Shown here piece after piece: positions 1 through 13,388 of a stretch of DNA of 64,000 nt; within the stretch, counting starts at the first letter, position 1; each line of letters starts with the position of its first letter. The DNA comes from Siderastrea radians. Lineage: Eukaryota; Cnidaria; Anthozoa; Scleractinia; Rhizangiidae. The stretch is from positions 24,646,233-24,710,232 of the forward strand of contig OZ024895.1 of the NCBI GenBank assembly GCA_964017195.1, read 5' to 3'. The notes beneath the pieces are model-generated. The model was not told the DNA's origin, ran no database searches, and saw only the letters and a list, made by a program, of their open reading frames with translations. Position numbers and translations under genes: made by a program.

Positions 1-314
<314 letters not shown>

Positions 315-692
315 ATGACCGGATGCGGAAAAGGTAAAGCTCAGGGCACCAAGTCAAAGTCTCGTTCATCCCGAGCAGGTCTTCAGTTTCCTGTCGGTCG
401 TATCCATCGTCTCCTTCGTAAGGGCAACTACGCCGAGCGTGTTGGCGCTGGTGCTCCAGTGTACTTGGCTGCGGTGCTGGAATATCTGAGTGCCGAAATT
501 CTCGAGTTAGCCGGAAACGCTGCACGGGACAACAAGAAAACCAGAATTATTCCTCGACATCTTCAACTGGCTGTCCGAAATGACGAAGAGTTGAACAAAC
601 TGCTTGCCGGAGTCACCATCGCTCAGGGTGGTGTTCTCCCCAACATTCAAGCAGTGCTTTTACCCAAGAAAGCCGAGAAGAAACAACATTAA
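315..692 (+). CDS. H2A: Histone H2A, Arg3-to-Cys variant, promoter deleted
   Basis: 125-residue core histone H2A, which pairs with H2B in the nucleosome. The histone fold (about residues 17-97), the acidic-patch Asp-Glu-Glu in the NDEEL segment and the LLPKK ubiquitylation site are all visible. The short C-terminus lacks an SQ motif, so this is not H2A.X. The N-terminus reads MTGCGKGK: Thr replaces the usual Ser1 and Cys replaces the conserved Arg3 (codon TGC; later copies have CGC). The gene sits behind the fused 120-bp leader, so it has lost the usual CCAAT/TATA region. Stem-loop at 722-737. Confidence 0.96.
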   Translation: MTGCGKGKAQGTKSKSRSSRAGLQFPVGRIHRLLRKGNYAERVGAGAPVYLAAVLEYLSAEILELAGNAARDNKKTRIIPRHLQLAVRNDEELNKLLAGVTIAQGGVLPNIQAVLLPKKAEKKQH

Positions 693-721
693 GCTACAGG
701 CTTACCACAGAAAACAAAAAC

Positions 722-737
722 GGCTCTTTTAGGAGCC
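722..737 (+). terminator. Histone mRNA 3' stem-loop, H2A type
   Basis: GGCTCTTTTAGGAGCC forms a 6-bp stem (closing pair U-G) with a UUUA loop, 30 bp after the H2A stop. It is the binding site for stem-loop binding protein and directs endonucleolytic, non-polyadenylated 3' processing in animals. AATAAA follows at 749-754. The same element lies at 6188-6203, 7952-7967, 13418-13433, 18890-18905, 24365-24380 and 29834-29849 behind the other H2A genes. Confidence 0.95.
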
Positions 738-1034
738 ACCAAATATCAAATAAAGTCATGGCCAATCAGCAAATAATTCATGTCTAGCAAAAGAAGTAAT
801 TTCAAAGGAGCACATTTATCGTTTTATAATTTCTAGTTTGCAACGAATAACACTCCCTATTTGCGTAAAGTGTGCGCTTTCTGAAAACTAATAAGCATAA
901 AAAGCCACTTAATTGCGCAGCGCTGCGACTGCAATGTTGATCGCGTGCATGGTAAACTTGAAACTGTGCATGTTTGGCAGGGCAATGAAACAATTTGATT
1001 AAAAAAAATACTTAAGTAAAAGTTTGACACTTAC

Positions 1035-1142
1035 TGTGCTTGATATTGATCGCTGGGAATGAACTTCCGAAGACACGCGTAGACGCCAGCGGACATTTGA
1101 TTTGGGTAATGCACGAGATAATCATCGGGCTGGAATAAATTC
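1035..1142 (-). other. Exon-like segment with splice sites in H2A-H4 spacer
   Basis: On the reverse strand a pyrimidine-rich tract ending in TTTTGCAG precedes 1142, and a consensus-like donor ACA|GTAAGT follows 1035. The enclosed 108 bp are open in one frame and have equal entry and exit phase (36 codons), a symmetric exon. The encoded peptide contains QPDDYLVHYPNQ and ends near PSDQYQA. I do not recognise it. Equivalent segments are 6501-6608, 8265-8372, 13731-13838, 19203-19310, 24678-24785 and 30147-30254. It could be a captured exon or chance; no transcript evidence is available. Confidence 0.3.
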
Positions 1143-1597
1143 CTGCAAAAGAAGAAAATGTTGGCTTGATTCTTGAAAGAATAAACTGAGTCGATTATCC
1201 ACCGATAAATTGAGCTGGTAAAAGTGACAGCAGTCATAAAGCCTAAAACCCTTTTAGCGCGGCTGAAATGTAGTTTTTATTCGCACTTCGCGTAAAGAAA
1301 GTTTTGTTCAGGCAAGCAGTTAAAAATAATCCAGTGCTTAGCTGAAAACCACCCTCACCAATTTTATGTTCTCTTGCCATAACGTAATGTATCGTTGTTG
1401 TTTGTTTATTTTGAATGGTCGTCGTGTTTGTGTTTGTTTGTTTGTTTGTTTTTATTTCGCTGTAATCCCTGTGTTTGTTTATCTAAGGTGAGTGAATGTG
1501 GTGTGTATTTCAAGGTTACCAAACTGTCTGTATGTCTGTGCGGGAAATCGGTTTGGAGATAAGCACTTTATTGGTCACAACTTTTGCGTGAGTTGTT

Positions 1598-1613
1598 GGC
1601 TCCTAAAAGAGCC
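1598..1613 (-). terminator. Histone mRNA 3' stem-loop, H4 type
   Basis: Reverse complement reads GGCTCTTTTAGGAGCC, 33 bp past the H4 stop. Equivalent elements are at 7064-7079, 8828-8843, 14294-14309, 19766-19781, 25241-25256 and 30710-30725. The H2A and H4 stem-loops face each other across the spacer, so the two transcripts end convergently. Confidence 0.95.
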
Positions 1614-1646
1614 GTTTGTTTTGTAGACTTGTAGCTACGGAACGCT

Positions 1647-2698
<1,052 letters not shown>

Positions 2699-2727
2699 GT
2701 CAATCATCCGAGAGCACCACAACAAAC

Positions 2728-2743
2728 GGCTCCTTTAGGAGCC
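2728..2743 (+). terminator. Histone mRNA 3' stem-loop, H3 type
   Basis: GGCTCCTTTAGGAGCC, a fully paired 6-bp stem with a TTTA loop, 29 bp after the H3 stop, followed by AATAAA at about 2753. Others are at 9958-9973, 15424-15439, 20896-20911, 26370-26385 and 31840-31855. Confidence 0.95.
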
Positions 2744-3684
2744 ACCACTCGAATAAAAAGTCAATGGCCAATTACTTGTGACTTATGTGTCTCTTAACTG
2801 AAGTTTGGTTTCGAGCAACTCAGATAAGCTCGGTCTGATCTATGAAAGAGAGTGAAAACAGCGCAAATAACAAGAAGAAATGGTAATTTAGCTGGAAATC
2901 GAGCGCGCTTTGTGCTGTCATGTCTGTGCGCGCTCAGCTTTTAGGACAAAACAACGCTCGTTTTTTTTTTCTTTAATTATCACAAGCAATAATATTACCA
3001 CTCATTTAAACAAGGGCAGTGTCATATCATAAACCTAACAATAAAATCCTAGGCGCTGCAGCACTCTCAAAATAACTCAGCTGCCTTCGAAAGAACATGT
3101 AATTAAACGCGCGTTCTAACGAATTAGACATAATTGATGACGACATCGTTAGCACTTTGTTACGTCTGTGAGCGCGTGCGATCTGTTTGAAAACTTTGAT
3201 TTCTCAAAACGCATGGTTTTTTACGGGACATTTCTCTACAAATGTAAGTAGCGATACGTTGTTATACAAGCACGACATAGAAAATGCTTTCAAGTTGCCT
3301 TGTTCTCTATACAGCATGAAAAAAATCGGCGAAAATACTATTTTGAAGCGCTCTCGTCTGTTCATGAAGTGCGTGGCAAGAAAAGAAAGACAGGATGAAG
3401 GCTTTGTTAAGTCGTCCATCAATGCGAAAAGACACGAGATCGAGTTATAAAATATGAGGTTTTGAAACACCCCCCTCCCACAGTGCGAATGTGTTTTTGC
3501 GAAGTTTGGTATTTTTCTTCTGGTTTTCGAAGCGCGATCTTGCACAAAATGCCGCGTAATGACTAAAGAATGTTGTGTATACTTAAGCTATCGGCTCTCC
3601 AGGCTGTTAAAAACACTCTAATCGTCCCACTCGTTTGCCTCGTGGAGCAGTGTACTTAATTCTACAACTGAAACCAGTTTCAAA
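2744..3684. other. H3-H1 spacer with variable C-tract
   Basis: Noncoding spacer repeated in each full unit. It contains a T-run near 2961 and a C-tract just before TCCCACAG: 6 C here (3470-3475) and in unit 2 (10700-10705), then 14 C (16166-16179), 13 C (21638-21650), 12 C (27112-27123) and 11 C (32582-32592). An 87-codon ORF at 3187-3450 recurs in all copies, but no domain is recognisable and the same DNA is open on the other strand. Confidence 0.75.
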
Positions 3685-3817
3685 AAACACAAAATGTAAC
3701 GAGACCGGGAAATTATCGAGTCTTGAACGGGGCAAAGAAGCACAACATAGCCTTAGTTAAACACGTTCGTAAAGCCTAGTAGTAGCGGTTTGCTCCCTCT
3801 GCGGTCCGCTTATAGAA
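3685..3817 (+). promoter_or_regulatory. H1 promoter: AC box and TATA-like box, unit 1
   Basis: AAACACA at 3685-3691 matches the H1-specific AC box, and TATAGAA lies at 3811-3817, 69 bp before the H1 ATG. An AC box roughly 100 bp upstream of the TATA is characteristic of replication-type H1 genes (family knowledge). The pair recurs at 10915/11041, 16389/16515, 21860/21986, 27333/27459 and 32802/32928 in the other units. Confidence 0.65.
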
Positions 3818-3885
3818 GTAAAAACTTTACAACGCAGACAATCGACATCTCGCAAAGCGAACGGAGTTGACAGAAGTTCAATAGA

Positions 3886-4440
3886 ATGTCTGACAACAGC
3901 GGAAAGAAAAAGGAAGGCGCTACAAAGCCTGTCGAACACCCCAAATATACCGAAATGATCAAGGCTGCCATTGTCGCTCTTAAGGAGAGAAATGGCTCGT
4001 CGCTTCACGCCATCGAAAAGTACATCAAGTCCAACTACAAAGTGGGAGATAGGGCACACCAATACATCAAGCAAGCTCTAAAACGGGGCGAGGTCAGTGG
4101 GAAATTCATTCACACGAAAGGCGTGGGAGTCTCGGGATCCTTCAAGGTCAACAAGGAGGAGGAGAAGAAAGCAGCGAAAAAGCCAGTCCCGGCAAAGAAG
4201 AAGCCCGCCGCTGCTAAGTCAGAAAAGAAGACCAAAACACCAGCGGCTAAAATATCCCCGGCAAAGAAAAAGCCCGCTGCTAAGCCTAAGCCTGCCAAGA
4301 AAGAGAAGAAATCCACCACAAAGCAGAGAGCTTCAGTCCCAAAGAACAGCACAGCCAAGAAGCCGTCAGCAAAGAAGTCGAAGGAGAACACAAAGGCGCC
4401 TACTAGAAAGCCGGCAGCCAAGAAAGTTAGCAAGAAGTGA
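3886..4440 (+). CDS. H1: Linker histone H1 (Val82 variant)
   Basis: 184-residue linker histone that binds the nucleosome dyad and linker DNA. A short N-tail is followed by a winged-helix H15 domain (about residues 16-90, PKYTEMIKAAI through GSFKV) and a Lys/Ala/Pro-rich C-tail. The conserved GxGASGSF loop reads GVGVSGSF here because Ala82 is Val (GTC). This is shared with unit 2 only. The shadow ORFs in other frames come from the low-complexity tail. Stem-loop at 4463-4478. Confidence 0.97.
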   Translation: MSDNSGKKKEGATKPVEHPKYTEMIKAAIVALKERNGSSLHAIEKYIKSNYKVGDRAHQYIKQALKRGEVSGKFIHTKGVGVSGSFKVNKEEEKKAAKKPVPAKKKPAAAKSEKKTKTPAAKISPAKKKPAAKPKPAKKEKKSTTKQRASVPKNSTAKKPSAKKSKENTKAPTRKPAAKKVSKK

Positions 4441-4462
4441 ACACGCACCACTTTAACAAAAC

Positions 4463-4478
4463 GGCTCCTTTAGGAGCC
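4463..4478 (+). terminator. Histone mRNA 3' stem-loop, H1 type
   Basis: GGCTCCTTTAGGAGCC, 22 bp after the H1 stop, followed by CACCAAATAAAGAAAAGC, a purine-rich stretch that could be the downstream element pairing with U7 snRNA and also contains AATAAA. Others are at 11693-11708, 17167-17182, 22638-22653, 28111-28126 and 33580-33595. Confidence 0.95.
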
Positions 4479-5015
4479 ACCAAATAAAGAAAAGCAATGA
4501 TCAGCCTTCAATGATTTGACACAATAGCACACCCCTCCCACCCATAGCGAATCATATCGGAAACTAGAGCGGCTAATTTAATTGTCTGGATATCACAGAC
4601 AGACCAGAGATACCCAATGCTTAGAGGGAAATAAAAAGAGTACGCGTAGTTTTACGGCCAGTGGAGGCAGGTCAATTTCTGTAATATCGCTGTTGCTCGC
4701 AAATCAGTGAACTTAATGCACCACAAGAAAAAAAACAAAACAAAACACACAAACAAACAATACAAAATTCAAACCAAACCAAACAAACCACACACACACA
4801 CACACACACACACACCGTGGCATCGTGTGTATGGGTAATGCACAGTTATATGTATATCGGGAATTATAATTATTGCTTTTTTGTTCGTCGCGATTCAATG
4901 TTCGCGGAAAAGCTGGAGCAACTAAGATTTTTTTCGTTTGTGAGCGTCTGCCTACTTTATAGCGGGTAAGGGGTTTTGATAGTATTGTTGGACATTGCTT
5001 TATACGACATTTGGT
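4479..5015. repeat. H1-H2B spacer with CA microsatellite
   Basis: Spacer between convergent H1 and H2B ends. An A/C-rich stretch leads into a (CA)n run of 13 repeats at 4789-4814. The run has 13 repeats at 12019-12044, 12 at 17493-17516, 14 at 22964-22991, 12 at 28437-28460 and 15 at 33906-33935. The last copy of this spacer is where the array ends. Confidence 0.85.
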
Positions 5016-5031
5016 GGCTCCTAAAAGAGCC
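5016..5031 (-). terminator. Histone mRNA 3' stem-loop, H2B type
   Basis: Reverse complement GGCTCTTTTAGGAGCC, 29 bp past the H2B stop. Others are at 12246-12261, 17718-17733, 23193-23208 and 28662-28677. No sixth copy exists, because the array ends before it. Confidence 0.95.
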
Positions 5032-5060
5032 GTTGGTTTGTTTCATCAAGAGCGACTAGC

Positions 5061-5444
5061 TCACTTGCTGCTGGTAAACTTCGTTACGGCCTTGGTACCC
5101 TCGCTGACGGCGTGCTTTGCCAATTCTCCGGGCAGAAGCAGCCTGATGGCGGTTTGGATCTCGCGGGAACTAATGGTGGACTTCTTGTTGTAGTGGGCCA
5201 GGCGGGAAGATTCCGTGGCGATGCGCTCGAAGATGTCGTTCACAAAGGAGTTCATGATGCCCATGGCTTTGCTGGAGATGCCCGTGTCAGGGTGCACCTG
5301 CTTCAAGACCTTGTAGATGTAGATCGCATAGCTCTCCTTTCTCCTAGTCCGCTTCTTGTTCTTGCCTGAACCATCAGCCGTCCCGGACTTAGCCTTGCCC
5401 GCTCTCTTCTCACCCTTTTTCGCGGCCGGTACTTTCGGTGCCAT
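5061..5444 (-). CDS. H2B: Histone H2B
   Basis: 127-residue core histone that dimerises with H2A. A basic N-tail of about 35 residues is followed by the HBR-like KKRTRRKE segment and the histone fold from [19 protein letters not shown] to HAVSEG. AVTK carries the equivalent of the ubiquitylated Lys120. The C-terminus is TKFTSSK, with Phe where Tyr is usual. Divergent from H2A at 5781 across 336 bp. Present once per full unit and absent from the short units. Confidence 0.99.
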   Translation of the reverse strand: MAPKVPAAKKGEKRAGKAKSGTADGSGKNKKRTRRKESYAIYIYKVLKQVHPDTGISSKAMGIMNSFVNDIFERIATESSRLAHYNKKSTISSREIQTAIRLLLPGELAKHAVSEGTKAVTKFTSSK

Positions 5445-5780
5445 GAATTCTCAGTTATGGATTATTCGCTTTGATTCTCGAAATCAGCTTCAATAACTCA
5501 GGCTAGCGCAATTTCTATTTATGTCAACAAATTCAATAGGATTAATTAGTATGCGGATCACAAGTGCCGTGCTTTTTACCGATTGGTTATTAGTTAAAAA
5601 GTCCGATGCCGCTTTAAGAAAAAATCGAAAACAAAGGTAGTTTGCATATCTTTTGTGAAGCTACGGTCGCGTCTTGATTGGTGCGTTTTGATCCGCGAAA
5701 GACAGCACAAGCAAAATAAATTTAGGGTTCATAGATTTTAGCGAACACATTGATTTCTCGCGACTCGAGTTCTTGAAAAA
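5445..5780. promoter_or_regulatory. Divergent H2B-H2A promoter, unit 1
   Basis: Two inverted CCAAT boxes (ATTGG at 5582-5586 and 5677-5681), an octamer-like GTTTGCAT near 5640, an ATAAATAG-type box (reverse strand, about 5514-5521) placed for H2B, and AAATAAAT at about 5714-5721 placed for H2A. The predicted H2A start site, about 25-30 bp after that box, coincides with the 5743 breakpoint used in the short units. Confidence 0.7.
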
Positions 5781-6158
5781 ATGACCGGATGCGGAAAAGG
5801 TAAAGCTCAGGGCACCAAGTCAAAGTCTCGTTCATCCCGAGCAGGTCTTCAGTTTCCTGTCGGTCGTATCCATCGTCTCCTTCGTAAGGGCAACTACGCC
5901 GAGCGTGTTGGCGCTGGTGCTCCAGTGTACTTGGCTGCGGTGCTGGAATATCTGAGTGCCGAAATTCTCGAGTTAGCCGGAAACGCTGCACGGGACAACA
6001 AGAAAACCAGAATTATTCCTCGACATCTTCAACTGGCTGTCCGAAATGACGAAGAGTTGAACAAACTGCTTGCCGGAGTCACCATCGCTCAGGGTGGTGT
6101 TCTCCCCAACATTCAAGCAGTGCTTTTACCCAAGAAAGCCGAGAAGAAACAACATTAA
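5781..6158 (+). CDS. H2A: Histone H2A, Arg3-to-Cys variant, intact promoter
   Basis: Same 125-residue protein as the gene at 315, including MTGCGKGK. This copy keeps the full H2B-H2A promoter, so it is the Cys3 H2A most likely to be expressed. It belongs to the short unit: its downstream neighbour H4 (7113-7424) has lost its promoter. Its 3' spacer carries two private substitutions, at about 6510 and 6536. Stem-loop at 6188-6203. Confidence 0.98.
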   Translation: MTGCGKGKAQGTKSKSRSSRAGLQFPVGRIHRLLRKGNYAERVGAGAPVYLAAVLEYLSAEILELAGNAARDNKKTRIIPRHLQLAVRNDEELNKLLAGVTIAQGGVLPNIQAVLLPKKAEKKQH

Positions 6159-7112
6159 GCTACAGGCTTACCACAGAAAACAAAAACGGCTCTTTTAGGA
6201 GCCACCAAATATCAAATAAAGTCATGGCCAATCAGCAAATAATTCATGTCTAGCAAAAGAAGTAATTTCAAAGGAGCACATTTATCGTTTTATAATTTCT
6301 AGTTTGCAACGAATAACACTCCCTATTTGCGTAAAGTGTGCGCTTTCTGAAAACTAATAAGCATAAAAAGCCACTTAATTGCGCAGCGCTGCGACTGCAA
6401 TGTTGATCGCGTGCATGGTAAACTTGAAACTGTGCATGTTTGGCAGGGCAATGAAACAATTTGATTAAAAAAAATACTTAAGTAAAAGTTTGACACTTAC
6501 TGTGCTTGACATTGATCGCTGGGAATGAACTTCCGCAGACACGCGTAGACGCCAGCGGACATTTGATTTGGGTAATGCACGAGATAATCATCGGGCTGGA
6601 ATAAATTCCTGCAAAAGAAGAAAATGTTGGCTTGATTCTTGAAAGAATAAACTGAGTCGATTATCCACCGATAAATTGAGCTGGTAAAAGTGACAGCAGT
6701 CATAAAGCCTAAAACCCTTTTAGCGCGGCTGAAATGTAGTTTTTATTCGCACTTCGCGTAAAGAAAGTTTTGTTCAGGCAAGCAGTTAAAAATAATCCAG
6801 TGCTTAGCTGAAAACCACCCTCACCAATTTTATGTTCTCTTGCCATAACGTAATGTATCGTTGTTGTTTGTTTATTTTGAATGGTCGTCGTGTTTGTGTT
6901 TGTTTGTTTGTTTGTTTTTATTTCGCTGTAATCCCTGTGTTTGTTTATCTAAGGTGAGTGAATGTGGTGTGTATTTCAAGGTTACCAAACTGTCTGTATG
7001 TCTGTGCGGGAAATCGGTTTGGAGATAAGCACTTTATTGGTCACAACTTTTGCGTGAGTTGTTGGCTCCTAAAAGAGCCGTTTGTTTTGTAGACTTGTAG
7101 CTACGGAACGCT

Positions 7113-7544
<432 letters not shown>

Positions 7545-7922
7545 ATGACCGGATGCGGAAAAGGTAAAGCTCAGGGCACCAAGTCAAAGTCTCGTTCATC
7601 CCGAGCAGGTCTTCAGTTTCCTGTCGGTCGTATCCATCGTCTCCTTCGTAAGGGCAACTACGCCGAGCGTGTTGGCGCTGGTGCTCCAGTGTACTTGGCT
7701 GCGGTGCTGGAATATCTGAGTGCCGAAATTCTCGAGTTAGCCGGAAACGCTGCACGGGACAACAAGAAAACCAGAATTATTCCTCGACATCTTCAACTGG
7801 CTGTCCGAAATGACGAAGAGTTGAACAAACTGCTTGCCGGAGTCACCATCGCTCAGGGTGGTGTTCTCCCCAACATTCAAGCAGTGCTTTTACCCAAGAA
7901 AGCCGAGAAGAAACAACATTAA
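7545..7922 (+). CDS. H2A: Histone H2A, Arg3-to-Cys variant, promoter deleted
   Basis: Protein identical to the genes at 315 and 5781 (MTGCGKGK). Placed 120 bp from the divergent H4 with no TATA or CCAAT region of its own. Stem-loop at 7952-7967. Confidence 0.97.
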   Translation: MTGCGKGKAQGTKSKSRSSRAGLQFPVGRIHRLLRKGNYAERVGAGAPVYLAAVLEYLSAEILELAGNAARDNKKTRIIPRHLQLAVRNDEELNKLLAGVTIAQGGVLPNIQAVLLPKKAEKKQH

Positions 7923-8876
7923 GCTACAGGCTTACCACAGAAAACAAAAACGGCTCTTTTAGGAGCCACCAAATATCAAATAAAGTCATGGCCAATCAGC
8001 AAATAATTCATGTCTAGCAAAAGAAGTAATTTCAAAGGAGCACATTTATCGTTTTATAATTTCTAGTTTGCAACGAATAACACTCCCTATTTGCGTAAAG
8101 TGTGCGCTTTCTGAAAACTAATAAGCATAAAAAGCCACTTAATTGCGCAGCGCTGCGACTGCAATGTTGATCGCGTGCATGGTAAACTTGAAACTGTGCA
8201 TGTTTGGCAGGGCAATGAAACAATTTGATTAAAAAAAATACTTAAGTAAAAGTTTGACACTTACTGTGCTTGATATTGATCGCTGGGAATGAACTTCCGA
8301 AGACACGCGTAGACGCCAGCGGACATTTGATTTGGGTAATGCACGAGATAATCATCGGGCTGGAATAAATTCCTGCAAAAGAAGAAAATGTTGGCTTGAT
8401 TCTTGAAAGAATAAACTGAGTCGATTATCCACCGATAAATTGAGCTGGTAAAAGTGACAGCAGTCATAAAGCCTAAAACCCTTTTAGCGCGGCTGAAATG
8501 TAGTTTTTATTCGCACTTCGCGTAAAGAAAGTTTTGTTCAGGCAAGCAGTTAAAAATAATCCAGTGCTTAGCTGAAAACCACCCTCACCAATTTTATGTT
8601 CTCTTGCCATAACGTAATGTATCGTTGTTGTTTGTTTATTTTGAATGGTCGTCGTGTTTGTGTTTGTTTGTTTGTTTGTTTTTATTTCGCTGTAATCCCT
8701 GTGTTTGTTTATCTAAGGTGAGTGAATGTGGTGTGTATTTCAAGGTTACCAAACTGTCTGTATGTCTGTGCGGGAAATCGGTTTGGAGATAAGCACTTTA
8801 TTGGTCACAACTTTTGCGTGAGTTGTTGGCTCCTAAAAGAGCCGTTTGTTTTGTAGACTTGTAGCTACGGAACGCT

Positions 8877-9928
<1,052 letters not shown>

Positions 9929-11115
9929 GTCAATCATCCGAGAGCACCACAACAAACGGCTCCTTTAGGAGCCACCACTCGAATAAAAAGTCAATGGCCA
10001 ATTACTTGTGACTTATGTGTCTCTTAACTGAAGTTTGGTTTCGAGCAACTCAGATAAGCTCGGTCTGATCTATGAAAGAGAGTGAAAACAGCGCAAATAA
10101 CAAGAAGAAATGGTAATTTAGCTGGAAATCGAGCGCGCTTTGTGCTGTCATGTCTGTGCGCGCTCAGCTTTTAGGACAAAACAACGCTCGTTTTTTTTTT
10201 CTTTAATTATCACAAGCAATAATATTACCACTCATTTAAACAAGGGCAGTGTCATATCATAAACCTAACAATAAAATCCTAGGCGCTGCAGCACTCTCAA
10301 AATAACTCAGCTGCCTTCGAAAGAACATGTAATTAAACGCGCGTTCTAACGAATTAGACATAATTGATGACGACATCGTTAGCACTTTGTTACGTCTGTG
10401 AGCGCGTGCGATCTGTTTGAAAACTTTGATTTCTCAAAACGCATGGTTTTTTACGGGACATTTCTCTACAAATGTAAGTAGCGATACGTTGTTATACAAG
10501 CACGACATAGAAAATGCTTTCAAGTTGCCTTGTTCTCTATACAGCATGAAAAAAATCGGCGAAAATACTATTTTGAAGCGCTCTCGTCTGTTCATGAAGT
10601 GCGTGGCAAGAAAAGAAAGACAGGATGAAGGCTTTGTTAAGTCGTCCATCAATGCGAAAAGACACGAGATCGAGTTATAAAATATGAGGTTTTGAAACAC
10701 CCCCCTCCCACAGTGCGAATGTGTTTTTGCGAAGTTTGGTATTTTTCTTCTGGTTTTCGAAGCGCGATCTTGCACAAAATGCCGCGTAATGACTAAAGAA
10801 TGTTGTGTATACTTAAGCTATCGGCTCTCCAGGCTGTTAAAAACACTCTAATCGTCCCACTCGTTTGCCTCGTGGAGCAGTGTACTTAATTCTACAACTG
10901 AAACCAGTTTCAAAAAACACAAAATGTAACGAGACCGGGAAATTATCGAGTCTTGAACGGGGCAAAGAAGCACAACATAGCCTTAGTTAAACACGTTCGT
11001 AAAGCCTAGTAGTAGCGGTTTGCTCCCTCTGCGGTCCGCTTATAGAAGTAAAAACTTTACAACGCAGACAATCGACATCTCGCAAAGCGAACGGAGTTGA
11101 CAGAAGTTCAATAGA

Positions 11116-11670
11116 ATGTCTGACAACAGCGGAAAGAAAAAGGAAGGCGCTACAAAGCCTGTCGAACACCCCAAATATACCGAAATGATCAAGGCTGCCA
11201 TTGTCGCTCTTAAGGAGAGAAATGGCTCGTCGCTTCACGCCATCGAAAAGTACATCAAGTCCAACTACAAAGTGGGAGATAGGGCACACCAATACATCAA
11301 GCAAGCTCTAAAACGGGGCGAGGTCAGTGGGAAATTCATTCACACGAAAGGCGTGGGAGTCTCGGGATCCTTCAAGGTCAACAAGGAGGAGGAGAAGAAA
11401 GCAGCGAAAAAGCCAGTCCCGGCAAAGAAGAAGCCCGCCGCTGCTAAGTCAGAAAAGAAGACCAAAACACCAGCGGCTAAAATATCCCCGGCAAAGAAAA
11501 AGCCCGCTGCTAAGCCTAAGCCTGCCAAGAAAGAGAAGAAATCCACCACAAAGCAGAGAGCTTCAGTCCCAAAGAACAGCACAGCCAAGAAGCCGTCAGC
11601 AAAGAAGTCGAAGGAGAACACAAAGGCGCCTACTAGAAAGCCGGCAGCCAAGAAAGTTAGCAAGAAGTGA
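11116..11670 (+). CDS. H1: Linker histone H1 (Val82 variant)
   Basis: Identical protein to unit 1 H1, including Val82 in the winged-helix GxGASGSF loop. AC box at 10915-10921, TATAGAA at 11041-11047, stem-loop at 11693-11708. Confidence 0.97.
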   Translation: MSDNSGKKKEGATKPVEHPKYTEMIKAAIVALKERNGSSLHAIEKYIKSNYKVGDRAHQYIKQALKRGEVSGKFIHTKGVGVSGSFKVNKEEEKKAAKKPVPAKKKPAAAKSEKKTKTPAAKISPAKKKPAAKPKPAKKEKKSTTKQRASVPKNSTAKKPSAKKSKENTKAPTRKPAAKKVSKK

Positions 11671-12290
11671 ACACGCACCACTTTAACAAAACGGCTCCTT
11701 TAGGAGCCACCAAATAAAGAAAAGCAATGATCAGCCTTCAATGATTTGACACAATAGCACACCCCTCCCACCCATAGCGAATCATATCGGAAACTAGAGC
11801 GGCTAATTTAATTGTCTGGATATCACAGACAGACCAGAGATACCCAATGCTTAGAGGGAAATAAAAAGAGTACGCGTAGTTTTACGGCCAGTGGAGGCAG
11901 GTCAATTTCTGTAATATCGCTGTTGCTCGCAAATCAGTGAACTTAATGCACCACAAGAAAAAAAACAAAACAAAACACACAAACAAACAATACAAAATTC
12001 AAACCAAACCAAACAAACCACACACACACACACACACACACACACCGTGGCATCGTGTGTATGGGTAATGCACAGTTATATGTATATCGGGAATTATAAT
12101 TATTGCTTTTTTGTTCGTCGCGATTCAATGTTCGCGGAAAAGCTGGAGCAACTAAGATTTTTTTCGTTTGTGAGCGTCTGCCTACTTTATAGCGGGTAAG
12201 GGGTTTTGATAGTATTGTTGGACATTGCTTTATACGACATTTGGTGGCTCCTAAAAGAGCCGTTGGTTTGTTTCATCAAGAGCGACTAGC

Positions 12291-12674
12291 TCACTTGCTG
12301 CTGGTAAACTTCGTTACGGCCTTGGTACCCTCGCTGACGGCGTGCTTTGCCAATTCTCCGGGCAGAAGCAGCCTGATGGCGGTTTGGATCTCGCGGGAAC
12401 TAATGGTGGACTTCTTGTTGTAGTGGGCCAGGCGGGAAGATTCCGTGGCGATGCGCTCGAAGATGTCGTTCACAAAGGAGTTCATGATGCCCATGGCTTT
12501 GCTGGAGATGCCCGTGTCAGGGTGCACCTGCTTCAAGACCTTGTAGATGTAGATCGCATAGCTCTCCTTTCTCCTAGTCCGCTTCTTGTTCTTGCCTGAA
12601 CCATCAGCCGTCCCGGACTTAGCCTTGCCCGCTCTCTTCTCACCCTTTTTCGCGGCCGGTACTTTCGGTGCCAT
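12291..12674 (-). CDS. H2B: Histone H2B
   Basis: Same 127-residue protein as at 5061. Divergent from H2A at 13011. Stem-loop at 12246-12261. Confidence 0.99.
   Translation of the reverse strand: MAPKVPAAKKGEKRAGKAKSGTADGSGKNKKRTRRKESYAIYIYKVLKQVHPDTGISSKAMGIMNSFVNDIFERIATESSRLAHYNKKSTISSREIQTAIRLLLPGELAKHAVSEGTKAVTKFTSSK

Positions 12675-13388
<714 letters not shown>

Larger units (their letters stand above)
693..1646. other. H2A-H4 convergent spacer
   Basis: About 950 bp between convergent 3' ends, repeated almost unchanged at 6159-7112, 7923-8876, 13389-14342, 18861-19814, 24336-25289 and 29805-30758. It contains the two stem-loops, a run of GTTT repeats near 1424-1450 and the exon-like segment listed separately. 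Short ORFs at 802-993(-) and 1031-1237(-) recur in every copy. Conservation here reflects array homogenisation and is not evidence of coding. Confidence 0.8.

Noticed and set aside
802..993. 63-codon reverse ORF in the H2A-H4 spacer
   Set aside because: No domain or splice signals. Repetition is explained by the array.
3187..3450. 87-codon ORF in every H3-H1 spacer
   Set aside because: Identical in all units, but so is the noncoding spacer around it. The opposite strand is also open, no domain is visible, and there is no stem-loop or obvious promoter.
4097..4456. Long alternative-frame and antisense ORFs over H1 and similar shadows over H2A, H3 and H2B
   Set aside because: They arise from the Lys/Ala/Pro-rich, stop-poor H1 tail and from strong codon bias in the histone genes. 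None has a recognisable domain, and the real genes explain the conservation.
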